Notes: generated by a model not told the origin, from the sequence alone. DNA of 64,000 nucleotides from an uncultured Acetatifactor sp. (GCA_910586485.1 CAJUIA010000008.1:43833-107832), one strand, 5' to 3'; counted from the stretch's first letter, positions 25,343 to 34,840 are shown. A program made the numbers and translations.

Positions 25343-27577
25343 ATGGAAGCAGGAATTATGGATATGCTGGAAACGGCAGCAATTACTGTCGGCGGTTTTT
25401 TAATCAGAAAATATTTGTTTTTAGAGCAGGATATGGAGAACGGCAGACAGCAGGCATTTTTATGTATCAGCGCAGTTGTCCTGCTGGGTGTTTTTTTCCT
25501 TATGGGAAAAGACGCGGCATCAATATCTGCGCTGCTTCTGATTGGCCTGAATATTATTTTGAGCAGAAAAGGACACAGGCCCTGGGGCTTTTTTCTGATC
25601 ATTCCAATTCTGGGTATTTTAAACGGACTGCTGGTACCCTTTTTGGTAATCATACCGCAGCTGCTGTTTACCTCGGAAATGCTGAGACTGGCCTATTGTC
25701 TTGTGGTGTATGGAGCATTGGCACTCCTACTGTTCCTGTTTTATATGCGGGGCAGGAATTGGAGAATTTACTTTCGTGAAAATATTCAGAACAGGCGGAT
25801 GCGCAGCTGGGAAAAAATTCTACTTTGTGTGGTAGGAACCTTTATGGTAACCTTTTCCGAAATTATGGCAAGGCAGATTGACTTCAACAGGCAGCTTCAG
25901 GAAGCCGGCTATGAATACGGAGTTCAGGGGCAGTTCGCCTGGGACATTTGTGTCAACGGCGCGATCGCATTCGCATTGACTGCAACGGTCATTGTGCTGA
26001 TTTTACAGGGGAATCTGCGGGAAGAGAAGGAGCGTGCGGATGCCGCAAACAAAGCAAAAACAGAGTTTGTGTCCAACATATCCCATGAAATCCGCACGCC
26101 AATGAATGCCATTGTGGGGATGACACAGCTTCTGCTTCGAAGTAACCTTAAGGGGCAGGAGAGGGAGTACCTGCTGAATATTCAAAGCTCAGGGAACGCT
26201 CTGCTTGCGATCATTAATGATCTTCTGGATATATCCAAAATTGAATCCGGCAGGATGGAGCTTGTGGAAGAGGAATATGACCTGATGCCTATGCTGAGCG
26301 ACCTGGGGATGATTTTGTTAAACAGGATCGGAAGTAAGCCGGTGGAGCTGCTGTTTGATATTGATCCGGATATTCCTGTAAGGCTGTATGGCGATGCTCT
26401 GCGGATCCGGCAGATTATGATTAATTTACTGAATAATGCCGTAAAGTTTACGGAGGCAGGGTATGTCTGTCTGGAGATCAGGGTAAAGCAGATACAGGAT
26501 GAGGATATAGAATTGTATACTGCCGTGAAGGATACCGGGCAGGGCATTCGCGAGGAAGATATTGGGCGGCTGTTCGGTGCGTTTCAGCAGGTGGATACAA
26601 AGAAGAATCACCATAAGGAAGGGACGGGATTAGGGCTTTCTCTGTCAAAGAGGTTTGTGGAGATGATGGGGGGAAGCATCGGCGTAAAAAGCGAGTACGG
26701 GAAGGGAAGTGAATTTTATTTTACGATTCACCAGCGCATAGCGGATCAAAGAAAGGCCGCAGCACTGCAGCCGGGTAAAAAGGCGGTGGTGATCGGAAGG
26801 CTGCAGAACGAGAAAGCAAATGAATTGCTGAAAGAGCTGACCTGTAGACTGCAGCTTTGCTTTGAAAATGACATTATGTCGGTGGAGTCCACAAGTATTC
26901 CTGTCTTTTGCTTTACCGATGTTTACGGGTGCTTTAATCGGGAAGAAGAGCAGAGACTGCAGGAGCTTTCGGCTGTTGTCTGCGGTATGGTGAACCCCAT
27001 GGCGGAGGCGGTATTTCCGGAGGGAATGCCGGTGATGAATAAGCCCCTGTACAGCGATAATCTCTGTCGCTTACTCGAAAACGGGCCGGAATTCGAGAAC
27101 AGGCTGAAATCCGATAATAGGCTGAAATCCGAAAACGGGCAGAAGGGGGATATGACCGGAGCGGAAGTGCCGATTTTTACGGATAAGCGGGTTTTGATTG
27201 TGGATGACAATGAACTTAACCGGATGATCGCAGTGGAAATGTTAAAGCCTGCGGGCCCCACGATTGATACTGCCGAAAACGGCAGGCAGGCTCTTGACAT
27301 GATACGGGAAAACAGGTATGACCTGATCTTTATGGATCACCAGATGCCGGTGATGGATGGGGTAGAAGCGGTGCGGGCGCTTCGGAAGCTGGACGGGAAA
27401 TATTACAGAGAAGTTCCGGTGATTGCCTTAACGGCAAACACCGGAACCGAGCAGCAGAGGGAATATGCAGAGGCGGGGATGAACGGTTATGTAAGCAAGC
27501 CCTTTGAACTGGAAGAGCTTTATGCAGTCCTTGAAAAGTGGCTTGGTGAAGGCAGAAGGAATGTCAATCGTTCTTAA
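25343..27577 (+). CDS. Hybrid sensor histidine kinase with receiver domain
   Basis: 744 residues. The N-terminal roughly 220 residues contain about six to seven membrane segments and no recognisable soluble sensor. A HisKA domain follows (SNISHEIRTPMN, phospho-His248), then a HATPase domain (NLLNNAVKFTEAG, DTGQGI, GTGLGLSLS). A degenerate receiver-like region is followed by a Lys/Asn-rich linker with a doubled RLKS motif. A C-terminal receiver domain ends the protein (VLIVDDNELNRM, MDHQMPVMDG, phospho-Asp665). No DNA-binding output is present. The 3' end overlaps the convergent SGNH gene by 14 nt. Confidence 0.93.
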   Translation: MEAGIMDMLETAAITVGGFLIRKYLFLEQDMENGRQQAFLCISAVVLLGVFFLMGKDAASISALLLIGLNIILSRKGHRPWGFFLIIPILGILNGLLVPFLVIIPQLLFTSEMLRLAYCLVVYGALALLLFLFYMRGRNWRIYFRENIQNRRMRSWEKILLCVVGTFMVTFSEIMARQIDFNRQLQEAGYEYGVQGQFAWDICVNGAIAFALTATVIVLILQGNLREEKERADAANKAKTEFVSNISHEIRTPMNAIVGMTQLLLRSNLKGQEREYLLNIQSSGNALLAIINDLLDISKIESGRMELVEEEYDLMPMLSDLGMILLNRIGSKPVELLFDIDPDIPVRLYGDALRIRQIMINLLNNAVKFTEAGYVCLEIRVKQIQDEDIELYTAVKDTGQGIREEDIGRLFGAFQQVDTKKNHHKEGTGLGLSLSKRFVEMMGGSIGVKSEYGKGSEFYFTIHQRIADQRKAAALQPGKKAVVIGRLQNEKANELLKELTCRLQLCFENDIMSVESTSIPVFCFTDVYGCFNREEEQRLQELSAVVCGMVNPMAEAVFPEGMPVMNKPLYSDNLCRLLENGPEFENRLKSDNRLKSENGQKGDMTGAEVPIFTDKRVLIVDDNELNRMIAVEMLKPAGPTIDTAENGRQALDMIRENRYDLIFMDHQMPVMDGVEAVRALRKLDGKYYREVPVIALTANTGTEQQREYAEAGMNGYVSKPFELEELYAVLEKWLGEGRRNVNRS

Positions 27578-28226
27578 GAGAAAAAGGGGCCTGTCGCCAG
27601 ACTGGCTCATTGACATATCTCATGATGTCATCATATATTGCCCGGTAACCGTCCTCGTTTATGTGCATACCTTCTATGGTATATTCTGCCTTTAGGCGTC
27701 CGAAACGATCCTTCAGCTGGGTATTTATGTCAATATATTTTTGACCGTGCTTTTGGGCAAGAGCTTTGACCTGCTCGTTGGCACGAAGAATCTTTTCATT
27801 GTTTCGGATTTTTAGGCACTCCTTCATTTCTTCCGAGGCAGCTTCATAATTTACGGGATAATAGGCCATAAGGTATATTTCCACAGAAGGAATGTATTCT
27901 TCGATGGCTGTTATAATTTTGTCGTAATTTGTCATGAGCTGTTCAATCGTAATGGTTGACCAGCTCAGGTCGTTTGTTCCGATATTGATAAACACCCTGG
28001 CGGGCTTCAGATCGAGAATGCAGGTGTGAACAGCATCAAGAAGCTCTGATGAGATAAATCCTCCGATGCCCCGATTATAGATGATTGTTTGGTCGCCATG
28101 CTCCTGCAGAAACTTGTTTATTGGAAACATTTCCATAAGGGAAGAGCCGGCAAATACGACCTTTCCGGGCACAACGTTTCTGTTTTCGGCTTTATAGCGT
28201 TCAATTTTTAATTCCTTATCCGTCAA
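27564..28226 (-). CDS. SGNH/GDSL-family esterase
   Basis: 220 residues from a TTG start with AGGAGG 8 nt upstream; the longer frame runs back into the galactanase gene. The SGNH blocks are GSSLMEMFP (Ser), NRGIGG (Gly), IGTNDLSW (Asn) and GMHINEDGY (Asp/His). No signal peptide is seen, so a cytoplasmic location is likely unless the start is wrong. It lies 34 nt downstream of the GH53 gene in the same transcript. This suggests a carbohydrate deacetylase acting on imported pectic oligosaccharides. That substrate is an inference. Confidence 0.85.
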   Translation of the reverse strand: MTDKELKIERYKAENRNVVPGKVVFAGSSLMEMFPINKFLQEHGDQTIIYNRGIGGFISSELLDAVHTCILDLKPARVFINIGTNDLSWSTITIEQLMTNYDKIITAIEEYIPSVEIYLMAYYPVNYEAASEEMKECLKIRNNEKILRANEQVKALAQKHGQKYIDINTQLKDRFGRLKAEYTIEGMHINEDGYRAIYDDIMRYVNEPVWRQAPFSLKND

Positions 28227-28260
28227 TTTGTTTTCCTCCTGATATGCAGATGAAGTCAGA

Positions 28261-30273
28261 TTATTCCGCCGCCGCAGGCGCCAGGATAAAGTCATCCAGG
28301 TTGCCCCAGGAGCCGGGAGAGCTGACAATATGGGCGCCTACGGTAATGGTGCCGTCGGTGGTAGTGATGGCCTCGATGCGGGGAGAGCGGTAGGAGGTCC
28401 AGCCGCCCACATCCGTAGGGGTGGTATATGTCTGACCGTCGGCTATGGCGTAAATGGACATATCCTGAGTGGTGGCATCCCCGCCGTGGAGGGTGATCTG
28501 GAAGTAGTAGGTGCCGGGGGCAAGTCCGGTCACGGTCTGCTCTATGGTAAAGTCCACATTTCCGGTAGAGTAGAAGTGCATGGATTTATTGCCGGTGACG
28601 GCGTCGGAAGGCTTGTCGATGATGTAAGCTTCCGAGGTGGTGCCGCTGACGTCGGTAATAACCCACATGGAGGTATCGTCTTCCTCAAAGCTGTAGTTTT
28701 GCAAATAGTTCATATCCAATATATGAACCGTGCATTTGCAGGAAGGGTCAAAACCGGCGGCTCCGGCGGTATCTCTGACCAGGGTGCCGGTGGCAGTATG
28801 GTCGCCCACGCCCCAGCCGGCAAGGACTTCGGGAGAGGCATCCCAGGTGACGGCTTCGTCCTTTTCGGAGCCGTCGTTATAAATTACGGTGGCCGTTTCG
28901 GGCAGGAGAATTTCGTCGCCGATGCGGACGGTCAGCTCCGAATCCCGCAGAGCAATTTCCTGCAGCGTGGTTTCCGCCCCAGCGGCCAGATAGCGGAATA
29001 CGCTTAAGGAAGGCAGAGGATGTCCTTCAAAATCAAACATGGCCTGATTATCCCAGGAGGAACCGCCGTAATAACGGCCTGCGTCATTGGGGTCATAAGA
29101 GCCGCCATAGCTGGAGGCCCAGCCTGCGCCATTGGCTTCCCAGAGGGCCTGCCGCGCCTCGTAGGTATCGCCGGGAACAGGGATCCATGCAGGCTCCCAG
29201 TAGAAGACGCCGACACCTGCGTCTCCGCAGGATGCCACGGCTTCCACTACGTCCCGCACAGCGTCAGCCTGTCCCTGTACAGAAACTGGATAATTCAGAT
29301 CACAGGCTGCTCCTTCGCCCACACTGTTGCCGGAGCCGTCTCCGTCCTGCAGGGTGTAACAGTAGGAAACCTCAGCTACCATTACCTTTTTTTGATAAGT
29401 GGAAGCAATTTCGGACAGGGCGGAGGTCAGATTTTCCAGGGTTCCGTGCCAGAAGGGGTAGTAGGAGGTGGCAAATATATCATAGTCTATGCCGGCATTA
29501 TCCAGGCTTCTGGCAAAGCTTAAAAACTGGCTGCGGTTTTCGGGATTGGTAAAGTGCAGAACGATCTCCAGGGGATGCTTTTTCTTTTCGGAAACCTGCC
29601 GCACTGCGTCGCAGCCTGCGGAAAAGAGCTTCAGCACGGAATCCCAGTTTTTCTCGCCGGCCATGCCGGTGGTAGTCTCGTTGCCTACCTGTACGGCGGT
29701 CACGTTCACTCCTGCTTCCAGCAGGGCGTTTAAGGAGTCCTCTGTATAGGCTGTGAGAGCCTTGCATTTTTCGTCCAGGGACATCTCGGCCCAGGCCTTG
29801 GGCACCATCTGCTTGTTGGGATCCGCCCAGAAATCGGAGTAATGGAAATCAATCAGCACGCTCATGCCGTAATCGGTTGCCCGCTGCCCGATGGTGATGG
29901 CGGTGTCCAGATCGTTATGGCCGCCGCCGTAGGAATTTCCCGCATCGTCCCAGGGATCATTCCAGACCCGGATGCGGACGGCGTTTACGCCGTTTTCCTT
30001 CAGTGTCCGGAAAATATCCTGCTGCTCCCCATCCTCGTTGTAATAGACCACGCCGCTCTCTTCTTCGGCCAGAACGGAAGAAACGTCTACTCCCAGCCAG
30101 AAGTCTTCACTTAAGCCTTCCACCTGCTTTACAAAAATTTGCGCGGGGCGGTCCAGGGCGGTGACGTCGGTATTTTGAGGGACAAAGCTTTCTTTACTGC
30201 CGTTACTGCAGCCGGTAAGACATGCCGCTGCCAGCAGGATGCCGGCGCAGGCGGCAAGACTTGTATTCTTCAT
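28261..30273 (-). CDS. GH53 endo-beta-1,4-galactanase lipoprotein with Ig-like and carbohydrate-binding domains
   Basis: 670 residues; the ATG follows GGGAGG. The lipobox LTGC (Cys22) makes it a surface lipoprotein. The GH53 catalytic domain (about 55-430) has the acid/base Glu199 in VQVGNETTTG and the nucleophile Glu301 in VMVAEVSY. A Big_4-like Ig domain (about 445-520) and a C-terminal galactan-binding module (about 530-665, starting NYLQNYSFEEDD and resembling CBM61) follow. It cleaves the galactan side chains of type I arabinogalactan/pectin. It is cotranscribed with the SGNH esterase and preceded by a LacI-type operator. Confidence 0.93.
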   Translation of the reverse strand: MKNTSLAACAGILLAAACLTGCSNGSKESFVPQNTDVTALDRPAQIFVKQVEGLSEDFWLGVDVSSVLAEEESGVVYYNEDGEQQDIFRTLKENGVNAVRIRVWNDPWDDAGNSYGGGHNDLDTAITIGQRATDYGMSVLIDFHYSDFWADPNKQMVPKAWAEMSLDEKCKALTAYTEDSLNALLEAGVNVTAVQVGNETTTGMAGEKNWDSVLKLFSAGCDAVRQVSEKKKHPLEIVLHFTNPENRSQFLSFARSLDNAGIDYDIFATSYYPFWHGTLENLTSALSEIASTYQKKVMVAEVSYCYTLQDGDGSGNSVGEGAACDLNYPVSVQGQADAVRDVVEAVASCGDAGVGVFYWEPAWIPVPGDTYEARQALWEANGAGWASSYGGSYDPNDAGRYYGGSSWDNQAMFDFEGHPLPSLSVFRYLAAGAETTLQEIALRDSELTVRIGDEILLPETATVIYNDGSEKDEAVTWDASPEVLAGWGVGDHTATGTLVRDTAGAAGFDPSCKCTVHILDMNYLQNYSFEEDDTSMWVITDVSGTTSEAYIIDKPSDAVTGNKSMHFYSTGNVDFTIEQTVTGLAPGTYYFQITLHGGDATTQDMSIYAIADGQTYTTPTDVGGWTSYRSPRIEAITTTDGTITVGAHIVSSPGSWGNLDDFILAPAAAE

Positions 30274-30349
30274 CGAATATACCTCCCGTTTGTTTATCTG
30301 ATTCGGATGGCCGGCGGCCGTTTTCCGGATCAAATAATAGAATAAGATT

Positions 30350-30377
30350 ATTTTACCATAAAAACCTGAGTCTGCAA
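30350..30377 (-). promoter_or_regulatory. Promoter of the GH53-SGNH operon
   Basis: On the minus strand, TTGCAG (30372-30377) and TAAAAT (30350-30355) are spaced by 16 bp, about 75 bp before the start codon. Confidence 0.55.
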
Positions 30378-30405
30378 ATTGTTCTTTTCATAAAATTTAG
30401 CAAAA

Positions 30406-30416
30406 GTAACCGTTAC
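30406..30416. promoter_or_regulatory. LacI-family-type palindromic operator
   Basis: GTAACCGTTAC (30406-30416) is a perfect odd palindrome of the kind bound by LacI/GalR regulators (central C-G). It lies about 30 bp upstream of the GH53 -35 box. No lacI gene is in the window, so the regulator would be encoded elsewhere. Confidence 0.5.
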
Positions 30417-30472
30417 CTATTTCTTTCGAAAGGATATTCGGATTGTCTTTAGCGCGGGATGGTGCTATAATA

Positions 30473-30481
30473 TAAGTCATT
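30473..30481 (+). promoter_or_regulatory. Extended -10 promoter of the diguanylate cyclase gene
   Basis: TGCTATAAT gives an extended -10 (TGn plus TATAAT at 30476-30481). No good -35 is found at 16-18 bp. It lies 30 bp before the start codon, leaving a very short leader. Confidence 0.5.
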
Positions 30482-30511
30482 GTAAGGTACAGAAGGGTAA
30501 TAAGTATTAAA

Positions 30512-31555
30512 ATGAACATAAATGGTAATCAGATAAAATCTTCGTTGTATTTGGGAAACATCCTGATTTTGGCGGCGCATGTGTTTCTGCTGGTCTTTTT
30601 TGCACTTACGCAGGTGCAGTTTATGGTGATTGTGAATGTGGTGAGTGTGCTGACCTATATCAGCCTTTTTCTGGCAATCCGGTATGAAAAATCCCGGCTC
30701 TATATATGGGTGACTTTGCTGGAAATTGTAGTTCATATGCTGTTGGCCGTGGCATGTGTGGGTTGGTCCTGCGGTTTTCAATATTATTGCTTTGGCGCCA
30801 TAGCCATGGTGTTTTATACGGACTATTTTTTTGCCAGGGCAAGGATGGACAGGGCCAATACTGTAGTATTGTCCTTAATCTGCGGTGTGTCTTTTCCGGC
30901 GGCCCTGATTTTTTCCAGGTATTATCCGCCCAAATATGAGCTGCATGAGCTGGTGGTGATCGGGATCGTACTGGCCAATGCTCTGTTTATGATGGCGTTT
31001 GCGGCGGTGTGCTTCTGGCTTCAGGTCTCCAGAGCGGATTTTTATGAAAATGAATTGACCAGACAGGCAAACCATGATAAGCTGACAGGCCTGGTAAACC
31101 GAAATTATCTGATCGAATACCTGCAGAAGGTATATGATGGCGGGGATATGTCGGAGTACTGGCTGGCAATGATGGATATTGACGACTTTAAAAAAATTAA
31201 CGATACCTATGGGCACAACTGCGGCGATTATGTATTGAAGACCGTGGCCGCTCTGATCGCAGAAAACAGCTGCGGAATGATTCCCTGCCGCTGGGGCGGC
31301 GAGGAATTTATTCTGGTGGGGCAGATGGCGGAGCATCGGGTGCAGGTGCCCGGATCCGCCGGCTTTGTCCTGGAGAAGCTCCGGCGGGCCGTGGAAAGGT
31401 ATCCGTTTAAATATGAAAACCGTGAGATAAAGGTTACAGTTACGATTGGCCTGTCAAAATATACCGGGGAGCAGACCGTGGACGAATGGATTAACGAGTC
31501 GGATACAAAGCTGTATCAGGGAAAACAGTCGGGCAAGAACAGGCTGATCGTATAA
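30512..31555 (+). CDS. Membrane diguanylate cyclase (GGDEF)
   Basis: 347 residues. Six predicted membrane segments (about 12-170) precede a GGDEF domain with the signature GGEEF (262-266) and upstream motifs LTGLVNRNYL and MDIDDFKKIND. It is predicted to be active and to make c-di-GMP. The RxxD inhibitory site five residues before GGEEF is absent. A c-di-GMP phosphodiesterase (HD-GYP) lies 8 kb downstream. It converges with the exosortase gene. Confidence 0.92.
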   Translation: MNINGNQIKSSLYLGNILILAAHVFLLVFFALTQVQFMVIVNVVSVLTYISLFLAIRYEKSRLYIWVTLLEIVVHMLLAVACVGWSCGFQYYCFGAIAMVFYTDYFFARARMDRANTVVLSLICGVSFPAALIFSRYYPPKYELHELVVIGIVLANALFMMAFAAVCFWLQVSRADFYENELTRQANHDKLTGLVNRNYLIEYLQKVYDGGDMSEYWLAMMDIDDFKKINDTYGHNCGDYVLKTVAALIAENSCGMIPCRWGGEEFILVGQMAEHRVQVPGSAGFVLEKLRRAVERYPFKYENREIKVTVTIGLSKYTGEQTVDEWINESDTKLYQGKQSGKNRLIV

Positions 31556-31560
31556 AGTAT

Positions 31561-32388
31561 TTATCTTTGCTTTCTAAAAAACAGGATCATGCAGTAGGGC
31601 AGTAAAATGAGTACGCAGCCGAAGGCCACAAGCACGGCGAATTCCGTGAATTCCGAGGTGCTGCCCCGGCCGGCCCTGTGCAGCAGGGGCAGGCCCAGTG
31701 TAAAGGCAAGGTACCAGAATACGGGAGGCGCGCATTTGCGCAGCAGGGCTGGCAGAAGCCGGATTCCGGTTTTCCTGTGGACAAGCCGTCCGGCAAGGCG
31801 GTAAACGGCGAGCAGTGCCATAAAATAGATCACGACGCCGATCAGGGTGTGGAGCCTGTCCCAGGTCAGGACTTTACCCATCAGGCCGGCAGCTTCAAGG
31901 TACAGCGGCAGATAAATGGCCGCGATGATCCGCAGACCGTTGACAAGGATGGTGAGCAGCCAGGAAGAGATTCCGCTTCCGGCGATCCAGCAAAAACCTT
32001 TCACCCAGGAGCGAAGGGTCTCCGATGCCGGAAAGACGCGGCATGAGGGCCGGAGAGCATGGGCCTTATCAGCTGCCTGGGAAGCGGCAATTACAGGGGT
32101 AAAGGAAAAGACCAGCGTGGCAAAGAGGATCATCATGAATCTGACCCCGGAACAGGAAGGGGCGATCAGCAGGCGCAGGCTGTGATTTACATAGCCTGCG
32201 TCCGGCAGATAGGTGAAGGGTATGCCGCTTAAGAGCTGTACCCACCCTGCAGTGGGACCAAGGATCCACCGCAGGGAATCACAGTCGGCCTGGCGGTAAT
32301 AGCATTTCATCCCCAGAATGATGAGGGCGCCTGCCAGGTAAAAAATGAAGTTTTGCATGGAAAATCGAAGTTTTTTGATTTCAGTCAT
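31561..32388 (-). CDS. Exosortase/archaeosortase-like transpeptidase (XrtK-type candidate)
   Basis: 275 residues, about eight membrane segments. The exosortase catalytic triad can be placed: Cys79 (APSCSGVRF), Arg153 (NGLRI) and His180 (LHTLIG). The start is ATG 32388 (AGGAG 7 nt upstream). It overlaps the VIT/vWA gene by 8 nt, so the two are coupled. Exosortases cut PEP-CTERM-type tails; the neighbour ends in such a tail. I recall an 'exosortase K' family in Gram-positives with this neighbour type, but cannot confirm it here. Confidence 0.82.
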   Translation of the reverse strand: MTEIKKLRFSMQNFIFYLAGALIILGMKCYYRQADCDSLRWILGPTAGWVQLLSGIPFTYLPDAGYVNHSLRLLIAPSCSGVRFMMILFATLVFSFTPVIAASQAADKAHALRPSCRVFPASETLRSWVKGFCWIAGSGISSWLLTILVNGLRIIAAIYLPLYLEAAGLMGKVLTWDRLHTLIGVVIYFMALLAVYRLAGRLVHRKTGIRLLPALLRKCAPPVFWYLAFTLGLPLLHRAGRGSTSEFTEFAVLVAFGCVLILLPYCMILFFRKQR

Positions 32389-34549
32389 TGGCTGACTCCT
32401 GTCTTTCACGTTTCTTTCTTATGATTATTACAGCTGCGGCAGGCAGAATCAAAAGCAGCATCCCCGGTTCCGAATAGGCTCTGTAACCGCCGCCCACAGC
32501 CAGGCCGGATACTCTCTGGGGCAGGGGGAGGGGCTGATCCACATCCGTACTGTCTCCCTCTGGATTGCGGATGATCTCGGAAACGGCGATAAAAGAGGTA
32601 TAGGGTGTGACCATATTATATTTCATGCCCAGTTCAACTACTTCCTTTTTTACCGATTCGTCATTGCGGATATTTCCGTACCCGGTGACTCTGTCTAAGC
32701 GGGTACGGGCCCACAGGTAGCGGAGTGCTTCGCTTTCCGTATCTGATACCGCTTCCTCCACGGCAATTTCCTGTCTGTATTCCTCATCGCCGGCCTGTCC
32801 GGTTACGGTAACTGTGCCTTTCGGTGTTCCCCGCCATTTGCCAAAGAGGACGATGGGCCGGGACGCATAAAGGATGGAGGGCGTGGAGGTTTCCACGTCT
32901 ACGACGTCAAAGCCGTCATAGGTTACGGAAATATCCGTGAGCAGCGGCGCTTCAATATAAGTACGGAAGTTTGCGGCAGATTCCGCTGCATCCTCGCTGT
33001 CCGTCACGATAAAGGATTCTCCCATTCCGCATCCGGCAATCTGTTTGATCAGGCAGTCGTTGACGGAGGTTCCGATGCCGAAGGAAAAGAAGCTGGCATC
33101 GTTCATATTGTCGGTGATGCAGGAGATAACCTCGCTGTCGTTGGAAATATATCCGTCGGTAATAATGACAATGCTGCGTGCTGAATTGTCTTCCTTTGGC
33201 AGTGCAATGGCGTTTTCAAGTGCCGGGAGCAGGGAAGTTCCGCCGCCGCCCTTCTGTTCGTCAATCAGTTTTGTGGCTGCCTTGATGTTTTGGGCGGTAG
33301 CAGGGAGAGCTTCAGGTGAAAGCAGGACGGAGTCATTGGCAAAAAGAATCAGGTTGAAGCTGTCCGTTTCTCTTAAGTCCTTCACCAGACCCTTCAGCAG
33401 GTCCTTAGCTGTGTCCAGAGGGTAGCCGAACATGGATCCGGAGACATCCAGCACAAAAATGTATTCTCTGGGAGGAATATCCTCCGGCTCATATCTTTCG
33501 GGGGGCTGTACGGTCAGCATAAAGAAATTTTCCTCCTGACCCTGCGAAAGGACCAGTCCGCTGTGAATTTCTTCGCCCGCCAGTCGGTATTTTAGAATAA
33601 AGTCCCTGTTTCCGGCATAATCATCGGAATCCGTCAGGGTTATCTGGGCGTTTGCGGCATCCTCCTGATGGATTCGTATATCGTGGGATTTGCTGGTGAT
33701 TTCAGCGATGGGGACGCCCGTGGAAAGATTTACGGTAATATTATAATCTCCAAGGGGAGCGTCGTCGTTTTCCAGGTAGGGGGAGGATACCCAGTCGTCA
33801 TTGTCTGCCGAAGTGTCAGACTTGGGATCCGGCGTGGTGCTGTCTGCGCTGCCGTCGGATACACTGCCGTCGCCGCCGGATTCCTGGGGCGGAGCGTAGC
33901 GGGGCCCCACAACGGTGGGAAAAACAAACTCATAAATATTTTCTCTGGGGTTGATCAGCTCCGTGTAGTGAAGCTCTATGCTGACGGTATCGCCGGGCAT
34001 AATATTGGCTACGTCCATTGTAAACACATTGGGCCGTTTCTGTTCCATCAGCGAAGTACTCTTGCCCTCGCTCTTTGCCTCTTCATATTCCTTTTTTGCC
34101 TCTTCCTTTTCCTGAATCCGGGCGGTAATCATTTCATTGCCGATGATCATTTTCATGCCATGGACGGCAACATTGGAGTTGGCCGGAAATACATAACTTG
34201 CGTTAATCGGTATACTGCCTTCGTTTACATAAGTCTGGGTTACATAGGTTTCGGCGATCATGCCGCTGATATTTGCGACAATGTTGGTGGCCTTTAAGGG
34301 GAAATGCTCTAAAGGGCAGGCATCCTCGTCTGTGCCTTTAATGATAAAGTAGGGGGCGAGAAGCTCTTCCTCCTGGCTGCTTTCCTGACTGCCCCCGGCT
34401 TCCGCTGCCTTATTTTCCGTCGCATGGACCGGGGGACAGGCGGCGATAAACAGCAGAAGCGCTAAAAGGCAGCAAAGCCATTTCCTGATTTGAATACGGA
34501 TTCCTTTTTTCCTTATAATGATATTGTTCCTTATAGTGATGTTGCTCAT
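32381..34549 (-). CDS. Secreted VIT and vWA domain protein with exosortase-type C-terminal signal
   Basis: 722 residues; the ATG follows AGGAGG. A signal peptide is present (RKWLCCLLALLLFIAACPP, processed near VHA-TE). A VIT domain (about 55-185) is followed by an acidic linker and a vWA domain (about 360-540) with the MIDAS motif DVSGSM. The C-terminus has SEPG, a hydrophobic stretch (MLLLILPAAAVIII) and a basic end (RKKRERQ). This is the three-part form of a sorting signal. It is the only evident substrate of the adjacent exosortase. Its function is unknown; VIT/vWA proteins usually bind protein partners. Confidence 0.88.
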   Translation of the reverse strand: MSNITIRNNIIIRKKGIRIQIRKWLCCLLALLLFIAACPPVHATENKAAEAGGSQESSQEEELLAPYFIIKGTDEDACPLEHFPLKATNIVANISGMIAETYVTQTYVNEGSIPINASYVFPANSNVAVHGMKMIIGNEMITARIQEKEEAKKEYEEAKSEGKSTSLMEQKRPNVFTMDVANIMPGDTVSIELHYTELINPRENIYEFVFPTVVGPRYAPPQESGGDGSVSDGSADSTTPDPKSDTSADNDDWVSSPYLENDDAPLGDYNITVNLSTGVPIAEITSKSHDIRIHQEDAANAQITLTDSDDYAGNRDFILKYRLAGEEIHSGLVLSQGQEENFFMLTVQPPERYEPEDIPPREYIFVLDVSGSMFGYPLDTAKDLLKGLVKDLRETDSFNLILFANDSVLLSPEALPATAQNIKAATKLIDEQKGGGGTSLLPALENAIALPKEDNSARSIVIITDGYISNDSEVISCITDNMNDASFFSFGIGTSVNDCLIKQIAGCGMGESFIVTDSEDAAESAANFRTYIEAPLLTDISVTYDGFDVVDVETSTPSILYASRPIVLFGKWRGTPKGTVTVTGQAGDEEYRQEIAVEEAVSDTESEALRYLWARTRLDRVTGYGNIRNDESVKKEVVELGMKYNMVTPYTSFIAVSEIIRNPEGDSTDVDQPLPLPQRVSGLAVGGGYRAYSEPGMLLLILPAAAVIIIRKKRERQESAND

Positions 34550-34742
34550 TAGGGACCTCCTTGGAATATTGCCAAATGTTTTTTGTTTTGGGGACTATGT
34601 GTCATATCCGGGATTGATCATAAAAGAAAGATGCGAAAAATCTGCATCGAAATTTCCACATAATGACATAATATCTCAATCATTTTTGCATCATTTGCGG
34701 TCTATCCGTTTATGAATTGTCGAATGTATATGAAAAAAGGGC

Positions 34743-34771
34743 TTGTGTTTTATAAGGATATGTGCTAGAAT
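34743..34771 (+). promoter_or_regulatory. Promoter of the thrR-hom-lysC cluster
   Basis: TTGTGT (34743-34748), 17-bp spacer, TAGAAT (34766-34771). The preceding segment 34550-34742 is AT-rich with no other recognised feature. Confidence 0.6.
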
Positions 34772-34774
34772 ATC

Positions 34775-34819
34775 TTTCGCTGGCAAACAAGTGTCCGCGA
34801 GACAAAAACGCCAGCGAAA
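34775..34819 (+). promoter_or_regulatory. Perfect 10-bp stem in the ThrR leader
   Basis: TTTCGCTGGC (34775-34784) pairs exactly with GCCAGCGAAA (34810-34819) around a 25-nt loop. It starts at or just before the transcription start and ends 21 nt before the start codon of the ACT-domain gene. No T-run follows. It may be an operator (an inverted repeat at the start site) or a 5' stabilising hairpin. Confidence 0.5.
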
Positions 34820-34840
34820 ACAGAGGGATATGAGATTGCT

